Shown: positions 1 through 12,610, numbered from the stretch's first letter. The stretch is DNA of 64,000 nt from Rehmannia glutinosa (GCA_016081115.2 JABTTQ020003451.1:22501-86500), one strand, 5' to 3'. Notes: generated by a model not told the origin, from the sequence alone. Numbers and translations are program-made.

Positions 1-3000
1 CCATTGGTCCCATTCCTCATTCTCTTGTCCCTACCCTAAACCAACTATAGGAACAGAGGCTTCTCACAAAGATTGATTGGAACAGCCCATAACTTGAGAA
101 TTCCCGGTCGTTGTTTGAGCTTCAAACTAGCTATGCGCTAAAAAGCCCTAACCAATAAGTAGTGCTACTAAGCAAAAAAAAAGGTGCCTGCATTGATTGA
201 CTTTCCGCAGGAAAGAGCACCCAACTCCTGGATGAAGTGAAGCAAGCGAACGTAACCTTATAACCTAGATCCAACTCCCGTGATCCGTTTGTCGTAAGTA
301 ATGGAGGAAGAGTTACCGGATTGAGAAAGTCCAAGATCAATGCCTATTCATCTATCGAATCACATCCGGAGGGGCCTTAATAATTCATTCCATTTTCTTC
401 CTTGCGCCGAGTAGTCAAGGTCTATCTTTTTGGGGATAAAGAAAAGATGTTAGTGTCCTTAATGCATTCTAGAGTCAACAATGAGGGGATAGTGTTGTCG
501 ATAGCACGCGAACACTTCATCTTGCTCATGGAGAGGTCATCCACGCAACATTGCGCCACTTGCTAATGTAGTCGCCTTTCTCGGTCTCCTTATGAGTGGT
601 GGAACGATCAAATAGGGTTCCGGAGTGGGTGAGAGTCTAACATTTTCCTTAACGGTCTCAACGGGAGAGACCCTCTAATCTAGTAAAGCCTTTCATTCAT
701 CCATTGAAAGTTCGCTTTTTGTTGTTGTCGGCCCAGCAATCGGTGTAGCATTAGTTCCTGTTTCCTTGTAGCCACTTAGTCATCGATCCACCAAAAGATA
801 GTCAATCTATCTTGGGCTAAACATCCTATCTAATCTCCCAAATGATCTAGAGTGCCGTGAAAGGTGGGGCCTAAAATCAAATCCAACCCTTCCAATTGTC
901 CTTCTCGAAAAAATTTCGTTACATACCTTTTGACTATATCCCCGCATTTCGAATAGTAAGGTAAGTGCATCTAATTTCATAAAAAGGTAATCCCGAGATA
1001 GCTCAGTGTAAGTCCTTGGAATGAAATAACTCGACCGACTAACAAGTTGAGGAATTCATTCTGCTTCCGTCGTAAATGCAATAATATATGCGATTCTAGA
1101 AAAAAAGTTATTCCATTCTTTATAAGGAACTAAGATCTCCATTGTAAATAGCTAAGGATCTCCGGTCCTGCTAGGCACATGGCGTACTAAACAAGCTTTT
1201 TCTAATCTTTTTTTATAGGGTTAGGCTTTGATAATAAGGGGTTTTATAGAGCAGAATAGGGCTATTTACCTCCGCTAGTAGGGAAGAAGCGATTTAGAGA
1301 ATGTAGAATGCCTAAAGGGTCCTATTACAAGTTTTTGAGGTGGAAACTTTTAGTTTATCGGCAGATGAAATAAACTGTTCTCCTATCCGGCCTTGGGGAG
1401 CCTGTTCCTTTCGAACCTTTGAGCTAATCAACTAGATCAAAGACTCGATTTAGCCTTAGCACAAAGGGAAGACGAGGCGTGAGGGATGATCCACTGGAAC
1501 CCTCGCTTTCACCTTAATTGGATTCGAAAGCAAAAACAAATGCGCTTAAACAATTTCGACCACATCGATTAAAGAGATTAAAGCCGCCGAAAGGGAAAGG
1601 TAAGGCAAATCGCCAAGCTAGAATCGTCCTTTTAGCCACTCGGCAATGGGGCACCATAGTTGATCCCCCTCTACGAAATAAATGATCGAAAAATGCTTCA
1701 CAAAGACATAGGGGCAAACGGAATCGACCACCTTATGAATACATCGAAGACTTCAAAACTAAAGTAGGCCCCTTCTTCGACTATTTGACCCGCTTCCTCG
1801 ATTATATTTTTCCGACGTCGCAGAAGACTTAAATGTCCTTACAACATTTCCCGAAACTTCTTCCGTCATTGTTTACATTGTTTACTCCGAAAAATACATA
1901 AATTTTATGATAGTGGATAAACGAGTCCGGGCCCGCACAAGGGAGTGTCCTACAACAAAAGGAATAAGAGGCACCTGAGATCGCACCAGGGTAAATCTCG
2001 CATCATAATAGGTATGATCTCTTTACTATATAGAAACTTTCTATCAATTCTAGGATTGAATCCTACCTAGAAGGAATGAGTGAGAAGGAAGATTTTGAAC
2101 CCCAACTCCCAAGAAAGGAGAGAGAGCTCTAAATGATTCCACCCCAGTAATAAAGATGCCTAGGGATAGCGGTAAAGGCCTAGAAGTGCTCTCCGATTGA
2201 AGACATGCAAGGAAGGTCTAAAGCAAATGGTTCAACCAAGGGCTAGTAATGCATATGATCGGGACACTTGTAGTTGAAAGGGATCCGATGAGTTGTAGAA
2301 GATCAAAAAGAAAGGGCCGAAAGGAAGACATTGGGTGTGGGCGGGTCCTCTCGGCCGGTAGCCTTTTCTGGCCCTACCTTTGACTCCCATGCCTTCCTCG
2401 CTTCTCCTAACGCGCTTTCCCTTTCCATTTGATGGCACTCTCACCAACAAAGAGCTTTATCCTTTCTTAAATGAAATAATCAATGTCCTTTCCCATCTCT
2501 ATCTTATTTTTATAGCCGACTTTCCCGCCGCACCTCTTCTCAAGTCGGTTTTTTATCGCAGATTTCCGCTAGTGACTTGGCCTTAGTGGTACCGGGGCCT
2601 ACGCTTGTCCAATAGTTCATGTCGGGAAAGATGAATGAGAACTGGCGAGAATATATTCATGGAGATTGACTTGGTGCGAAGGAAAATAGTAGATCTTCCA
2701 TAGGCTCTTTTTGGACTACACTACACGCCATCTTTTTCACCAAGAGCTTGTTCCGAAATGGAGAAGTACATTGGAATGATTTGATTGGGACGCTAGTGAG
2801 TTAATGAGCACTCTTTGCATGGTTCCATCAACCCTTTCTTGCATGTTCTCAATCGACTTCCTCATCTATAAAGAAGAGATGCCCCGTAGAAGACTCCTGT
2901 GCCACCGAAGCTAACAAAAGGCTAAGGAGACCCATTTAGTTCTTTGTTCTTATGCCGACTAAAGCTAGCGCGCCACGCCTTGAATCTCCCTAGAAATCCC

Positions 3001-5340
3001 CACTCGTAGCCCTTAGGTTGGGTGTGTTAAGCATATTCGATTGGAAGCTCTTCTTCACCGGGTTAAGCGACGGAGTTTTAGGCTTGGCTTATCACCATAT
3101 CCAACCCGAATCCCGTAGTTAGGAAGGAGAATTAGGCTACCTAAGATCAATCGATTATCCAAAACACGAGATCGCTTTCTTAGCAAAGCTTTGCTTGGCT
3201 CAACTTAGTCTCTATCTCTAATGGCTAGACCAAGACGTACTCAAAATCGACTTTATTAGCGCTTAGCGCAAGGATAAACGATTTCTCGGTGGACACGATG
3301 CCTATGACGCATGGGTCTTTGACGAGCGAATGAAGATAGCCACCTTACGGGAGCGAGAGAGGAAGGAACAACTTATGCTAACACGATACTCAAGGTCTTT
3401 GGATGGGCAAGAATGTCGCTTGATACCAAGTATGGGAAAGTCTTAACTAAGATTTAAAAACGTTCCAATCATTATGATAGCAAACAAGCTACCGAATTCA
3501 ACAAGGTATCACGGCTGCTCATAGGAAGGTTCATTCGGGTCCCATTCTCCCCGTAATCACCAAGATAGAAAAGAAAAGGCTCCTTGCTACTCGGGGATGT
3601 GTACATAGGAGAGCTATGAAGTACATAAACATTGTTACGATATGTGCTCTTTCGATATTGGGTTACTTCGCTTTTTAGAGTCACCAACTTCTAGCCACTA
3701 GAGCGGAGCGATTTATTATGTACCCAGCACAAGAAATTTCGCTCAACGGTATATACAATTTATCTCTATATTACCTTTCATGGTAGGTCTGTCTGCGGAC
3801 TCAAAAAAGTAGCTTCCTTCTTCAAAGTGTACCCCACTTTCTTTGTACGTTTGTACCGCTTCCGGACCCACACTTACCCGAACGATCGAAAGTACACAAG
3901 TCCGGATAGTGGGAAACACCATGCATCCGTAAGAAAGTGGAATCTAAAGGTCGTAATGGGAAGTGGGCTAGTCCCCGAAAAATGCCCGTGCCTTTGTCGT
4001 TGGGGCTAATAATCTTACTTGGCCGAGACTTGACTTTACTTGTAGGATAGCACTTGAAAAGACCTTTAGAGAGAGAGATGAACCCGCACTCCGAGGAAAG
4101 AATTGACAAAGAGTGTCATCCCATCCGAAACCTCCTTTCCAGAATTATCATAGAGTGCTATTCGAAATTAGTGATGCGAAGATCTTTCCGAGTCCGCTAT
4201 TCGATTGCTAACGCTTCCTTTTTCTTTAAGCTTGTTCCTCCGCCGAGGTATATGCTGATTGAGTCTGTCTTGTAGTCCTCAACAAGGAGATACTAGTCTA
4301 GGAAGTGGATGGACAACTTGCTTTTCTTAATGGCTTTTTATCTGCCCTTTCCATTCATAGGATGCGCTAGAAGACCGTGCAATGGCGATAGCTAGGTGCT
4401 TTCCAGTTTCTAGTCCTCGGTTTTGGTGTCTTTCTCTAGCTAGTGTCGTTCATAGGCGAGCGAGTGAATGCTTTTCCTCCTTGACTTATGCGTAACTAGT
4501 GGCTTTTACTGAATGGACTATAGGCCTATGAAGCCTTGGTCTAGAACGGGAATCTCTTCAATAAGAAGGTTTTGATCTACAAGAGTCCACTACAAAGTGA
4601 GTAAAGATGGAGACTCAACGATGCATCCCTGGTAGGTCCTCTCCCCGTGGATGAGGGGGAAGTTCCAGTGCTCATGGAATGCTTACTTGATAACCCAAAC
4701 CGCGAGTTCGGATTTGAGTTCTCCATCATGATGCAAGACCCATTTTTGTTATGTATTAGGGTTAACATGTGTTCAAATGGTTTTTTTCTCACCCCTTACT
4801 CTACACGACCTCTTCATCTTTGATAGGTCATAGCCCATTTCCGTCATCAAGTGAATGATTTTATAATCGCAAAGAAAACGGAGAGTGACGCTTCACGACC
4901 TTCATTCTTTGTCGGGATTGTGGGAACATCGAACATTCATAGAAGAGAACGTGAAAAAGGATGTCTAGTGGCGGTATGCGTCTCCTCTTCCGTCTTCTTC
5001 TCCGCCTTAGTGGCATCGATCGGTATGACCAACGCTTGGAGAGATCTTGAGTCTTAGACATGGAACCTCTTCGAGAGAGACTCCCGATATTAAAGATGGG
5101 ATCACTTTCCGACGGTGCTCACTAGGGATGTAGCGATAAGTCTTCTTCATGGTCACCGCAACCCGCTTTTCAATATTCTTATTGAATTTTTCCGAGAAAG
5201 CCATTTAACTGGAGGTGTAGGTAAAAATCCTTAGTTGGCTCCAAATAGAATGAATTTTGAATCTGCATAGAATGCTTCATCGTCGTGAAAGGCTTGGTAT
5301 TTGCAAAGATCCTATTGGTTTCTCCTTCAGAGTCTTGTAC
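1..5340. other. Long stretch with no recognisable gene
   Basis: I see no intact gene here. All open frames are under 100 codons and none resembles a family I know. The texture (moderate GC, many short purine or pyrimidine runs) is like plant mitochondrial intergenic DNA, and it leads into clearly mitochondrial rRNA sequence downstream, so I infer the same origin; this is not proven. CAG and CTG triplets are rare: I count 7 in the first 900 bases, where about 28 are expected with equal base use. Confidence 0.5.
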
Positions 5341-5553
5341 TTAAAACACTCGATGCCATGTAGAGGGCACTACTTTGTGCTCATGTAGCCAAGGATGTCT
5401 CAAAAGAACATTGGTTGAGGTGATAGCATCGATGACGTGAAATGTGACATAAGTCATCATATCTTCGATCATTAACCGTGAATCGGATGGTGCCTGGGCT
5501 TGTTGCCCGATTGGTTGAATCCTTGTATCATGCATTGGTTGGATCGAGATCAT
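5341..5553 (-). pseudogene. Ty3/gypsy aspartic protease fragment
   Basis: A 70-codon minus-strand frame ends in VIDAITSTNVLLRHPWLHEH followed by KVVPSTWH. This matches the conserved C-terminal part of the retropepsin-like protease of plant Ty3/gypsy elements, where the consensus is close to SYN-LLGRPWLH...VPST.H. The catalytic D-S/T-G motif lies upstream in the family and is not visible in this frame, so this is a fragment. No linked RT is recognisable nearby. Such gypsy remnants are common in plant mitochondrial and nuclear DNA alike, so the fragment does not settle the compartment. Confidence 0.6.
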
Positions 5554-6970
5554 TGATAGTATATCCCAACTTCAAAGCAGATCTTCAAAGGGATGATGTT
5601 TATCGCATTCAGCCTAACATGATTGTGGGTACAGTATGTCTTCAAGACTTCGACTATCAACAAGGGCGGTTGTGCAACTTAGTCCTCAAAGAACAATTCT
5701 TAATCGATAATTATATAGAACAACATTGAGTGTCGATGTGTCGATTTATGGTTGTCTTTTATGAGATTCAATCAGTCCCATTAGCCTATGGCGTGCTTTC
5801 CTCCATTTTAGACTTTGTTCTATGTTAGCAAAAGAGTTAGCCAACCATTGGAAGTTCCCCCACTTTGGGGGTTTTTTTCTCCAACCGGATTATACCCGCC
5901 CGGTCCTATTTCAAACAAAAAAAGAAGCAAAGAAGGAAATCTTCGTAAAGGGTGCAAGGGTGTCGCTTGACCTGAGTAGTGAGTCTTCTTTTCTACTCTA
6001 CTTTTTGTAATTGAAACTCTAATCGAAAGTAGACTCAAGCCTCACCCTTTTTTTCTTTATGTGAATTTTCCGAATCTAGTTCTAAATACTTGATCGATCT
6101 TTCTCCGCTTCACAGAGGATCTATTATTCTAGATAGAGATAGACAGAACTAAGTAATAAGAACAGAATACCAAAGGCTTACTCCCATTTCTCTCTACTCT
6201 ACTTACTCTATGAAGACTATGAAGGAATTCGTTCATAAAATGTTTTTTGATTGCACTACCATTTTTTAAAACAACCGTACGGGATAGGCCCAAATAAGGA
6301 GATTGTACCAAAGGAGACCCATTTACATATCGTTTGGTTGGGTGTCCTTAGTCGCCCCGGAGAAGCCATACCCTTAGGAAGCTTACCCAACTCATCGCTT
6401 AACTCCCAAGAAAGGAAGACAACCCCAGTAAATCGTGCATAATTTAAGAGAAAATCTTTTCTAAAAGCCATGTTTCTTTGTATTAAGAATGGATACTTCT
6501 TGGTCTTTGCCAGAATTCCGACTTGGCTTTGACCGATTGCTATTATGATTAGTAAGATAGGGAAAAGCTAAAGAGGAAGAAGAATATTTCAGAATGGGTC
6601 CCCCTACTCAAAAATAAGAGGGGATTATCTAAAAATCTCCAAAGCGATAGACAAGTCATGGTGATCAATGAGGAAGACGCATTGCCCTCGAGTTCGGTTA
6701 ATAATGCATCCGAAGAACCACGAAAGGAGGTTCTCAAAGAGCTTCAAATACTTGGAATAGAGGGAAATGATTGATGGCAAGCGGATCGGAAGAAGCCCGA
6801 AGAATCAAACAAAGAATTCATGAATGCAATGAAGCAAGCCAAGATCAATGGAGGGGCATCCAAATACCACATTCCAATTCCCAATCATGGATGAGCCTCT
6901 CTACGATGCAAAGAACTTCTCGCGCCTTATTTCATGAATGGTCAATCCGAGAGGACTCGAAAGCGATTCG
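5554..6970. other. Non-coding stretch with one short gag-like frame
   Basis: No gene is recognised. A plus-strand frame from about 6658 to 6774 reads MVINEEDALPSSSVNNASEE and onward. It lies in the same orientation as the gag remnant that follows, so it may be the disrupted N-terminal part of that retrotransposon gag. This rests on position and acidic composition only. Confidence 0.3.
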
Positions 6971-7050
6971 CTTATAAATCTCCTATTGAAGAGTTATAAA
7001 CGCCGTGGTCCCCATGGAGAAGCCTCCCTGGAAAGATAGAGATTGAGACA

Positions 7051-7840
7051 ATGATACAAGCTACAAGAGAGCAGACCAATATGGAAGACACAACTATTCC
7101 AGGATTTTTGCCGACATTCAGATGTAGCTCGGAAGGCTTCAAGATACCGAAGTTTAGTAAATACAATGGGGTCGGCGACCCATATCATCACTTGTCCTTC
7201 GTGGGGATTGCCGAGGCCTTGATTCCCAGCCCCTGGGTTATTGAAACACCTTTCTCGAAGTCATTAGAAGGGGAAGCACTCAAGTGGAACTCATCTCTCC
7301 CCTTGATGCTCTAGGTAGTTTTGACGATGTGATTGACAGATTCACCACCCAATAGTTGCACAAGGTTCTATTGACCAATCTCTCTCGTGATCTGGTGAAT
7401 GATCAAATTCAGTCCGGTTTTGAATACATTACCTTTGTTAATCGATGGAGGAATTTAGCAGCCTAAAGCAAACAAAATGGAACATAAAAGGAAGATGCAA
7501 GACAGATGGTTATCGATAACCCGCATGGGCCCATCAAGGAAGCAATAGTCCTAGGAGATTTCCAAACATTCCTCAATGTTTTGAACGAGCCGCCCGCATG
7601 CAGAGGATGGACGGTTCGGTCTATCACTTTCTTCAGAACAGTTCTAATGGGGGAGAAAGGCAAGTCGAAGAATACCCTAAGAACCTAACAATGTACCAAC
7701 TCAAGAGGTTACCATCACTCCCGATCAAATTAATGCGGTTCAAGCACAATGTAATGCACAGAGACAACAGAGCACCCGAATCAAAGAAGCCATCCAGGAG
7801 CCGGGGCCGCCCCCAACCCACTCAAAAACCGCTTCGCCCC
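7051..7840 (+). pseudogene. Ty3/gypsy gag remnant, cut by the rDNA array
   Basis: The frame at 7051-7314 contains GFKIPKFSKYNGVGDPYHHL, then FSKSLEGEALKWNSSLP. Both fit the plant retrotransposon gag (capsid) domain: a P-KF--Y-G-GDP--H motif, then a helix ending in A--W---LP. The similarity continues in shifted frames (7506-7688 and about 7690-7830, the latter rich in Q and P). At least two frameshifts and one stop interrupt it. Coding similarity ends abruptly at about 7840, inside a short stretch CTTATGGG shared with the rrn18 sequence that takes over. The junction therefore looks like a microhomology join. No gag zinc knuckle is present. Confidence 0.65.
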
Positions 7841-8213
7841 TCCTTATGGGTCGGGCCACACACGTGCTACAATGGCAATTACAATGGGAAGCAAGGTCAA
7901 GGCGGAGCAAATCCGGAAAGATTGCCTTCAGTTCGGATTGTTCTCTCGCAACTCGGGAACATGAAGTTGGAATCGCTAGTAATCACGGATCGCGATGCCG
8001 CGGTGAATATGTACTGGCCCCGTACACACCGCCCCGTCACACCGGGAATTGGTTTTGCTCAAGCATCGGACCAATGATCACCCATGACTTCGTGGTCACA
8101 CTAGTGACACAAAGGCTTTTGTGGGCTTATTGGCGATACCACGGTGGGGTCTTCGATCGGGGTGAAGTCGAACAAGGTAGCCGTGAGGGGAACTCGCGGG
8201 TCGGATTGAATCC
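7841..8213 (+). rRNA. rrn18: rrn18 3'-end fragment, copy 1 (truncated)
   Basis: Only the last 370 bases or so of mitochondrial small-subunit rRNA are present, from GGCCACACACGTGCTACAAT through the universal GTACACACCGCCCC region to the end GGATTGAATCC. The anti-Shine-Dalgarno end of bacterial 16S is lacking, as expected for plant mitochondria. The 5' side is joined to a gypsy gag remnant. This copy cannot encode a functional rRNA. Confidence 0.85.
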
Positions 8214-8272
8214 TTCGGCGATGGAAATGCCCTCTTCCCCCAACCAACACAGGCTTAGAGAAAGGGATCAAA

Positions 8273-8326
8273 GTCCGTAGCTGTTGGTTAGAGCAAAGGA
8301 TCAAAATCCTTGTGTCAATGGTTCAA
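8273..8326 (+). tRNA. trnF: tRNA-Phe-like gene, copy 1 (3' end deleted)
   Basis: It matches the other tRNA-Phe copies from GTCCGTAGCT through the anticodon stem to AATGGTTCAA. It then skips the T-stem closure and acceptor end and runs into GGGTCCAAAGG. The anticodon arm reads AAGGATCAAAATCCTT here, so the GAA anticodon context is damaged. Non-functional. Confidence 0.6.
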
Positions 8327-8386
8327 GGGTCCAAAGGACACGAGCTTGAAAAAAAGAGTTCATGTTCATCAATCGGAAATCAAGAC

Positions 8387-8498
8387 AAACCGGCACTACG
8401 GTGAGACGTGAAAACACCCGATCCCATTCCGACTCGATATGTGGAATTGTCTTGCGCCATATGTACGAGATTGTTCGGGAGACATGGTCAAAGCCCGG
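8387..8498 (+). rRNA. rrn5: rrn5 copy 1
   Basis: Plant mitochondrial 5S rRNA, recognised by ACTACGGTGAGACGTGAAAA at the start, the CCCGATCCCATTCCGAC core and GACATGGTCAAAGCCCGG at the end. It lies downstream of rrn18, the usual mitochondrial order. Small deletions are present (for example CCGACTCGAT where other copies have CCGACCTCGAT). Confidence 0.85.
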
Positions 8499-8553
8499 AT
8501 TGAATGTTCATTGAATGAGGCAGATTTCAATAATTATGCTATGAGTAACCTTT

Positions 8554-8619
8554 GCGGCATGGCCGAGTGGTAAGGCAGGGGATCGCAAATCCTTTATCCC
8601 AATTCAAACCAAAGGCGCT
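8554..8619 (+). tRNA. trnC: Plastid-type tRNA-Cys(GCA), copy 1 (degenerate)
   Basis: GCGGCATGGCCGAGTGGTAA gives the acceptor and D-arm, and the anticodon arm contains GCAAATCC (anticodon GCA). The sequence resembles chloroplast trnC, so it is probably a plastid tRNA that entered mitochondrial DNA before the block moved again. The T arm and acceptor 3' strand are eroded. About 55 bases separate it from rrn5. Confidence 0.65.
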
Positions 8620-9579
8620 TGATCAATCTTTTTTCTTTCGAAATGGGCAAAATAGAAGAACCCAACACGTAGAGGAAGTTGCTATTTTGAGATTTTCAAA
8701 GTTGCCTTTCTTTCAGAAGAGAGTCTCGAAAAAGAGCTTCAATTGTGCTATTCCCTTAGTTAGCGAGCCATCACCATAAACAACTTTCCCACCTAGGTGA
8801 ACCCGAAGCTAGAGCACACACAAGGCACAAGGTAATCTTTGCCGTAAGACCATCCAAAAAAAGAAATCCACTAGTGATTGGTCGAGATTCCATAATCGCA
8901 CTTTTCAATCTATACCCTTAAACGCGACCAAGTCGTAAGTCCTCCAAAAGAGACCAAAACGGACAAGATTGGTATCTTTCCGAGTGACCTTCCCGGACCC
9001 GGGACGTGTTAACAACAGGGGAGTTGAAGAACTCGCCAGGGACACCTTTTCGCTCAAGGCAAGATACATGCCATCGAAGGAAGGCTAGCGCCCCGAACCC
9101 AAGATCTAAGGGACAGACACTCGGAGATCTTTCAACTCCTCTCGATGCATACACATCGTCGAGGAAGTCGAAGCCCCGAGGTTTTGCTTTCTCTCTTCCG
9201 AATAATTGAGATGAGGTATCCACGAAGAGTTGGATGAAGAGAAAGACCATGACCATTCAAGGGGTAAACTTGACATAGAATCTCTAGAAGTGAGAATTCC
9301 TACGCCAATCAATTCGCGAAAGAAGCCACCACCCCAACCCGAAAAGTGTAGAAAAGTGCGCTAGCCTACTTATGAGCTATACCCATAAGACCGCACGGAT
9401 GGTGAGCTCTCCTAAGAGCTCGATATAGATCGGACTTCGCCTCCTGCTCAATCCTCGCACTCCTCTTAGGGAACTCCGCCGCTCCTTGATGATTGATGAG
9501 CCTTTCTTTAGTTTCAATTCATCTTCCACCTTGGTATAAGCTAGTTGATCGAGGCTATTCAAGATTGTTAATAGAACCC
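8620..9579 (+). repeat. Module B, copy 1: flank downstream of rrn5/tRNA-Cys
   Basis: About 1 kb of non-coding sequence repeated at 15787-16757 and 18568-19535. It has no recognisable gene. A constant inner stretch reads GGAGAGCTCACCATCCGTGC on the minus strand. This copy ends at junction J2 (about 9579), where it joins the 3' third of tRNA-Phe. Confidence 0.75.
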
Positions 9580-9669
9580 TAATCCACTTCTAAGCAAAGC
9601 GAAGGGTCCAAAGGACACGTAGCCGCAAAAAAAAAAAGAGTTCCCTGCTCATCAATTGGAAATCAAGAC

Positions 9670-9784
9670 AAACCGGACACTACGATGAGACGTGAAAACA
9701 CCCGATCCCATTCCGACCTCGATATGTGGAATCGTCTTGGGCCATATGTACCGAGATTGTTCGGGAGACATGGTCAAAGCCTAG
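9670..9784 (+). rRNA. rrn5: rrn5 copy 2
   Basis: Full-length mitochondrial 5S rRNA sequence in which ACGGTGAGACG has become ACGATGAGACG. It is preceded by a tRNA-Phe 3' remnant (about 9580-9597) that comes with junction J2, and followed after 18 bases by J1 and rrn18. Confidence 0.85.
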
Positions 9785-9802
9785 ATTGAATGTTCATTGA
9801 AG

Positions 9803-10948
9803 GGGAGTGAACATGATTAGATACCCTGGTAGTCCATGCCGTAAACGACGAGTGTTCGCCTTGGTCTACGCAGATCGTGGGCCCACTAACACGTGAAACA
9901 CTACCGGGGAGTACGGTCGCAAGACCGAAACTCAAAGGAATTGACGGGGCCCCGCACAAGCGGTGGAGCATGTGCTTTAATTCGATACAACGCGCAAAAC
10001 CTTACCACTTGACATATGAACAACAAAACCCGCCCTAACGGATGGTACTTACTTTCATACAGGTGTTGCATGGCTATCGTCACCATGTCGTGAGATGTTT
10101 GGTCAAGTCCTATAACGAGCGAAACCCTCATTTTGTGTTGTTGAGATATGCGCCTAAGGAGAAAGTCTTTGCAACCGAAGTGAGCCGAGGAGCCGAGTGA
10201 CGCGCTTTACTAATTGAGTGCCAACACGTAGTCGCTACTGGCCAAGAATAAGGTAACCATGCGACTTTCAAGCACTTTTCTAGTTAGCGCTTTAGTTTGA
10301 TCAGAGCCTAAGCGCGCTTGACTATAAGATAGAAATGGCTTTTCTTGCTTGTTTAGTAAAGTCCATTTTGGGCCAACTCTTGCAGTGATTTCCACGACGC
10401 CGAGTTGACGACAGAGAAAGACTCGGCATTCGTGCGATCCGCCTGGTGGTGTGGTACGAGGGTTTAGTACGCCCTCCAAAACGGCTCCAAAAGAAAGAAA
10501 AAGGTGCGTGCCATACTACGAAGGATCGCCCATGATATACTCGGGAATGTGGGGATGACGTCAAAGCATGGCCCTTATGGGCTAGGCCACACACATGCTA
10601 CAATGGCAATTACAATGGGAAGCAAGGTCATGGCGCGGAGCGAATCCGTAAAGATTGCCTCGCCGGATTGTTCTCTCGCAAACTCTAGAACAGGGGAAGT
10701 TGGAATCGCTTAGTAATCGTGGATCAAAGATGCCGCGGTGAATATGTACTGGCCCCGTACACACCGCCCGTCACACACCGGGAATTGGTTTTGCCCAAGC
10801 ATCGGACCAATGATCACCTATGACTTCGTGGTCACACTAGTGCCACAAAGGCTTTTGGTGGGCTTATTGGCGATACCACGGTGGGGTCTTCGACCGGGGT
10901 TAAGTCATAACAAGGTAGCCGTAGGGGAACCCGGGCTGGATTGAATCC
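9803..10948 (+). rRNA. rrn18: rrn18 3' portion, copy 2
   Basis: It begins at the universal GATTAGATACCCTGGTAG (E. coli 16S position about 785) and runs to the 3' end GGCTGGATTGAATCC. The AAACTCAAAGGAATTGACGG and GTACACACCGCCCGTCAC universal blocks are recognisable. The conserved block around the central GTCGTCAGCTCGTG is altered to ATCGTCACCATGTCGTG. The 5' half is missing and there are many one-base indels. Confidence 0.9.
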
Positions 10949-11007
10949 TTCGCGATGGAAATGCCCTCTTCCCCCAACCAACACAGGCTTAGAGAAAGGG
11001 ACCGAAA

Positions 11008-11079
11008 GTCCGGTAGCTCATTGGTTAGAGCAAAGGATGAAAATTCTTGTGTCAATGGTTCGAATCCACTTCTAAGCAG
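11008..11079 (+). tRNA. trnF: tRNA-Phe(GAA)-like, copy 2
   Basis: About 72 bases, with GGTAGCTCATTGGTTAGAGC (D arm), an anticodon arm carrying TGAAAA (anticodon GAA) and GGTTCGAATCC (T arm), ending TTCTAAGC. It lies between rrn18 and rrn5. This is the best preserved T arm of the set. The anticodon stem has a mismatch (AAGGA against TTCTT). Confidence 0.7.
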
Positions 11080-11147
11080 CGAAGGGTCCAAAGGACACGT
11101 AGCGCAAAAAAAAAAAGAGTTCATGTTCATCAATCGGAAATCAAGAC

Positions 11148-11261
11148 AAACCGGACACTACGGTGAGACGTGAAAACACCCGATCCCATTCCGACCTCGA
11201 TATGTGGAATCGTCTTGCACCATATGTACCGAGATTGTTCGAGAGACATGGTCAAAGCCAG
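11148..11261 (+). rRNA. rrn5: rrn5 copy 3
   Basis: Mitochondrial 5S rRNA sequence, near full length, with TTGTTCGAGAGACATGG where copies 1 and 2 have TTGTTCGGGAGACATGG. That variant is shared with copies 4 and 7, which groups those units. Confidence 0.85.
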
Positions 11262-11280
11262 ATTGAATATTCATTGAAGG

Positions 11281-12165
11281 AGAGCGAACATGATTAGATA
11301 CCCTGGTAGTTCATGCCGTAAACGATGAGTGTTCGCCCTTGGTCTACGCAGATCGGGGCCCGCCTAACACGTGAAACACTCCGCCCTGGGAGTACGGTCG
11401 CAAGATCGAAACTCAAAGGAATTGACGGGCCCGCACAGCGGTGGAGCATGTGCTTTAATTCGATACAACGCGCAAAACCTTACCGACCCTTGACATATGA
11501 ACAACAAAACCCGTCCTTAACGGGATGGTACTTACTTTCATACAGTGTTGCATGGCTATCGTCACCATGTCGTGAGATGTTTGGTCAAGTCCTATAACGA
11601 GCGAAACCTCATTTTGTGTTTCGAGATATGCGCCTAAGGAGAAAATCTTTGCAACCAAGTGAGCCGAGGAGCCGAGTGACGTGCTGCACATTAATTGAGT
11701 GCCAACACGTAGTCGTGGCCGCTGCAATAAGGTAACCGCGCCAAGCACTTTTCTAGTTAGCGCTTTAGTTTGATTGCAGCCTAGCGCTTGACTATAAGAT
11801 AGAAAGGGCTTTTCTTGCTTGTTTAGTAAAGTCCAGTTTTGGGCCAACTCTTGCAACTGATTTACGACGCCGAGTTGACGACAGAGAAAGACTCGCATTC
11901 AGCGATCCGCCGGTGGTGTGGTACGTAGGGTTTAGTACGCCCTCCAAAACGGCTCCAAAAGAAAGAAAAAGGTGCGTGCCACACTCACGAAGGATCGCCT
12001 GATATATTTGGAGGAAGCCGGGATGACGCTAAGTCCGCATGGCCCTTATGGGTCGGGCCACACACATGCTACAATGGCAATTACAATGGGAAGCAAGTGT
12101 CGTAAGGCGAGAGTTAATCCGAAAAGATTGCCTCGGATTCGGATTGTTCTCTCGCAACTCGGGAA

Positions 12166-12199
<34 letters not shown>

Positions 12200-12418
12200 A
12201 TGCCGCGTGAATATGTACTGGGCCCCGTACACACCGCCCGTCACACCCGGGAATTGGTTTTGCCTCAAGCATCGGACCAATGATCACCCATGACTTCGTG
12301 GTCACACTAGTGCCACAAAGGCTTTTGGTGGGCTTATTGGCGTATACCACGGTGGGGTCTTCGACCGGGTTAAGTCATAACAAGGTAGCCGTAGGGGAAC
12401 CCGGGCCGGATTGAATCC
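11281..12418 (+). rRNA. rrn18: rrn18 3' portion, copy 3
   Basis: Same limits as copy 2 (J1 to GGATTGAATCC). Local differences include CCGCCCTGGGAGTACGG for the conserved CCGCCTGGGGAGTACGG and GGGCCGGATT for the 3'-terminal GGCTGGATT. Confidence 0.9.
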
Positions 12419-12477
12419 TTCGCGATGGAAATGCCCTCTTCCCCCAACCAACACAGGGCTTAGAGAAAGGGATGAAA

Positions 12478-12547
12478 GTCCGTAGCTCACCGTTAGAGCA
12501 AATGACTGAAAATTCTTGTGTCAATGGTTCAATCCACTTCTAAGCGG
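12478..12547 (+). tRNA. trnF: tRNA-Phe(GAA)-like, copy 3
   Basis: It retains the GAA anticodon (GACTGAAAATTC). The D arm is shortened (GCTCACCGTTAGAGC) and one base is lost in the T loop (GGTTCAATCC). Confidence 0.65.
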
Positions 12548-12610
12548 CGAAGGGTCCAAAGGACACGAGCGCAAGAAAAAGAGTTCATGTTCATCAATCG
12601 AAATCAAGAC

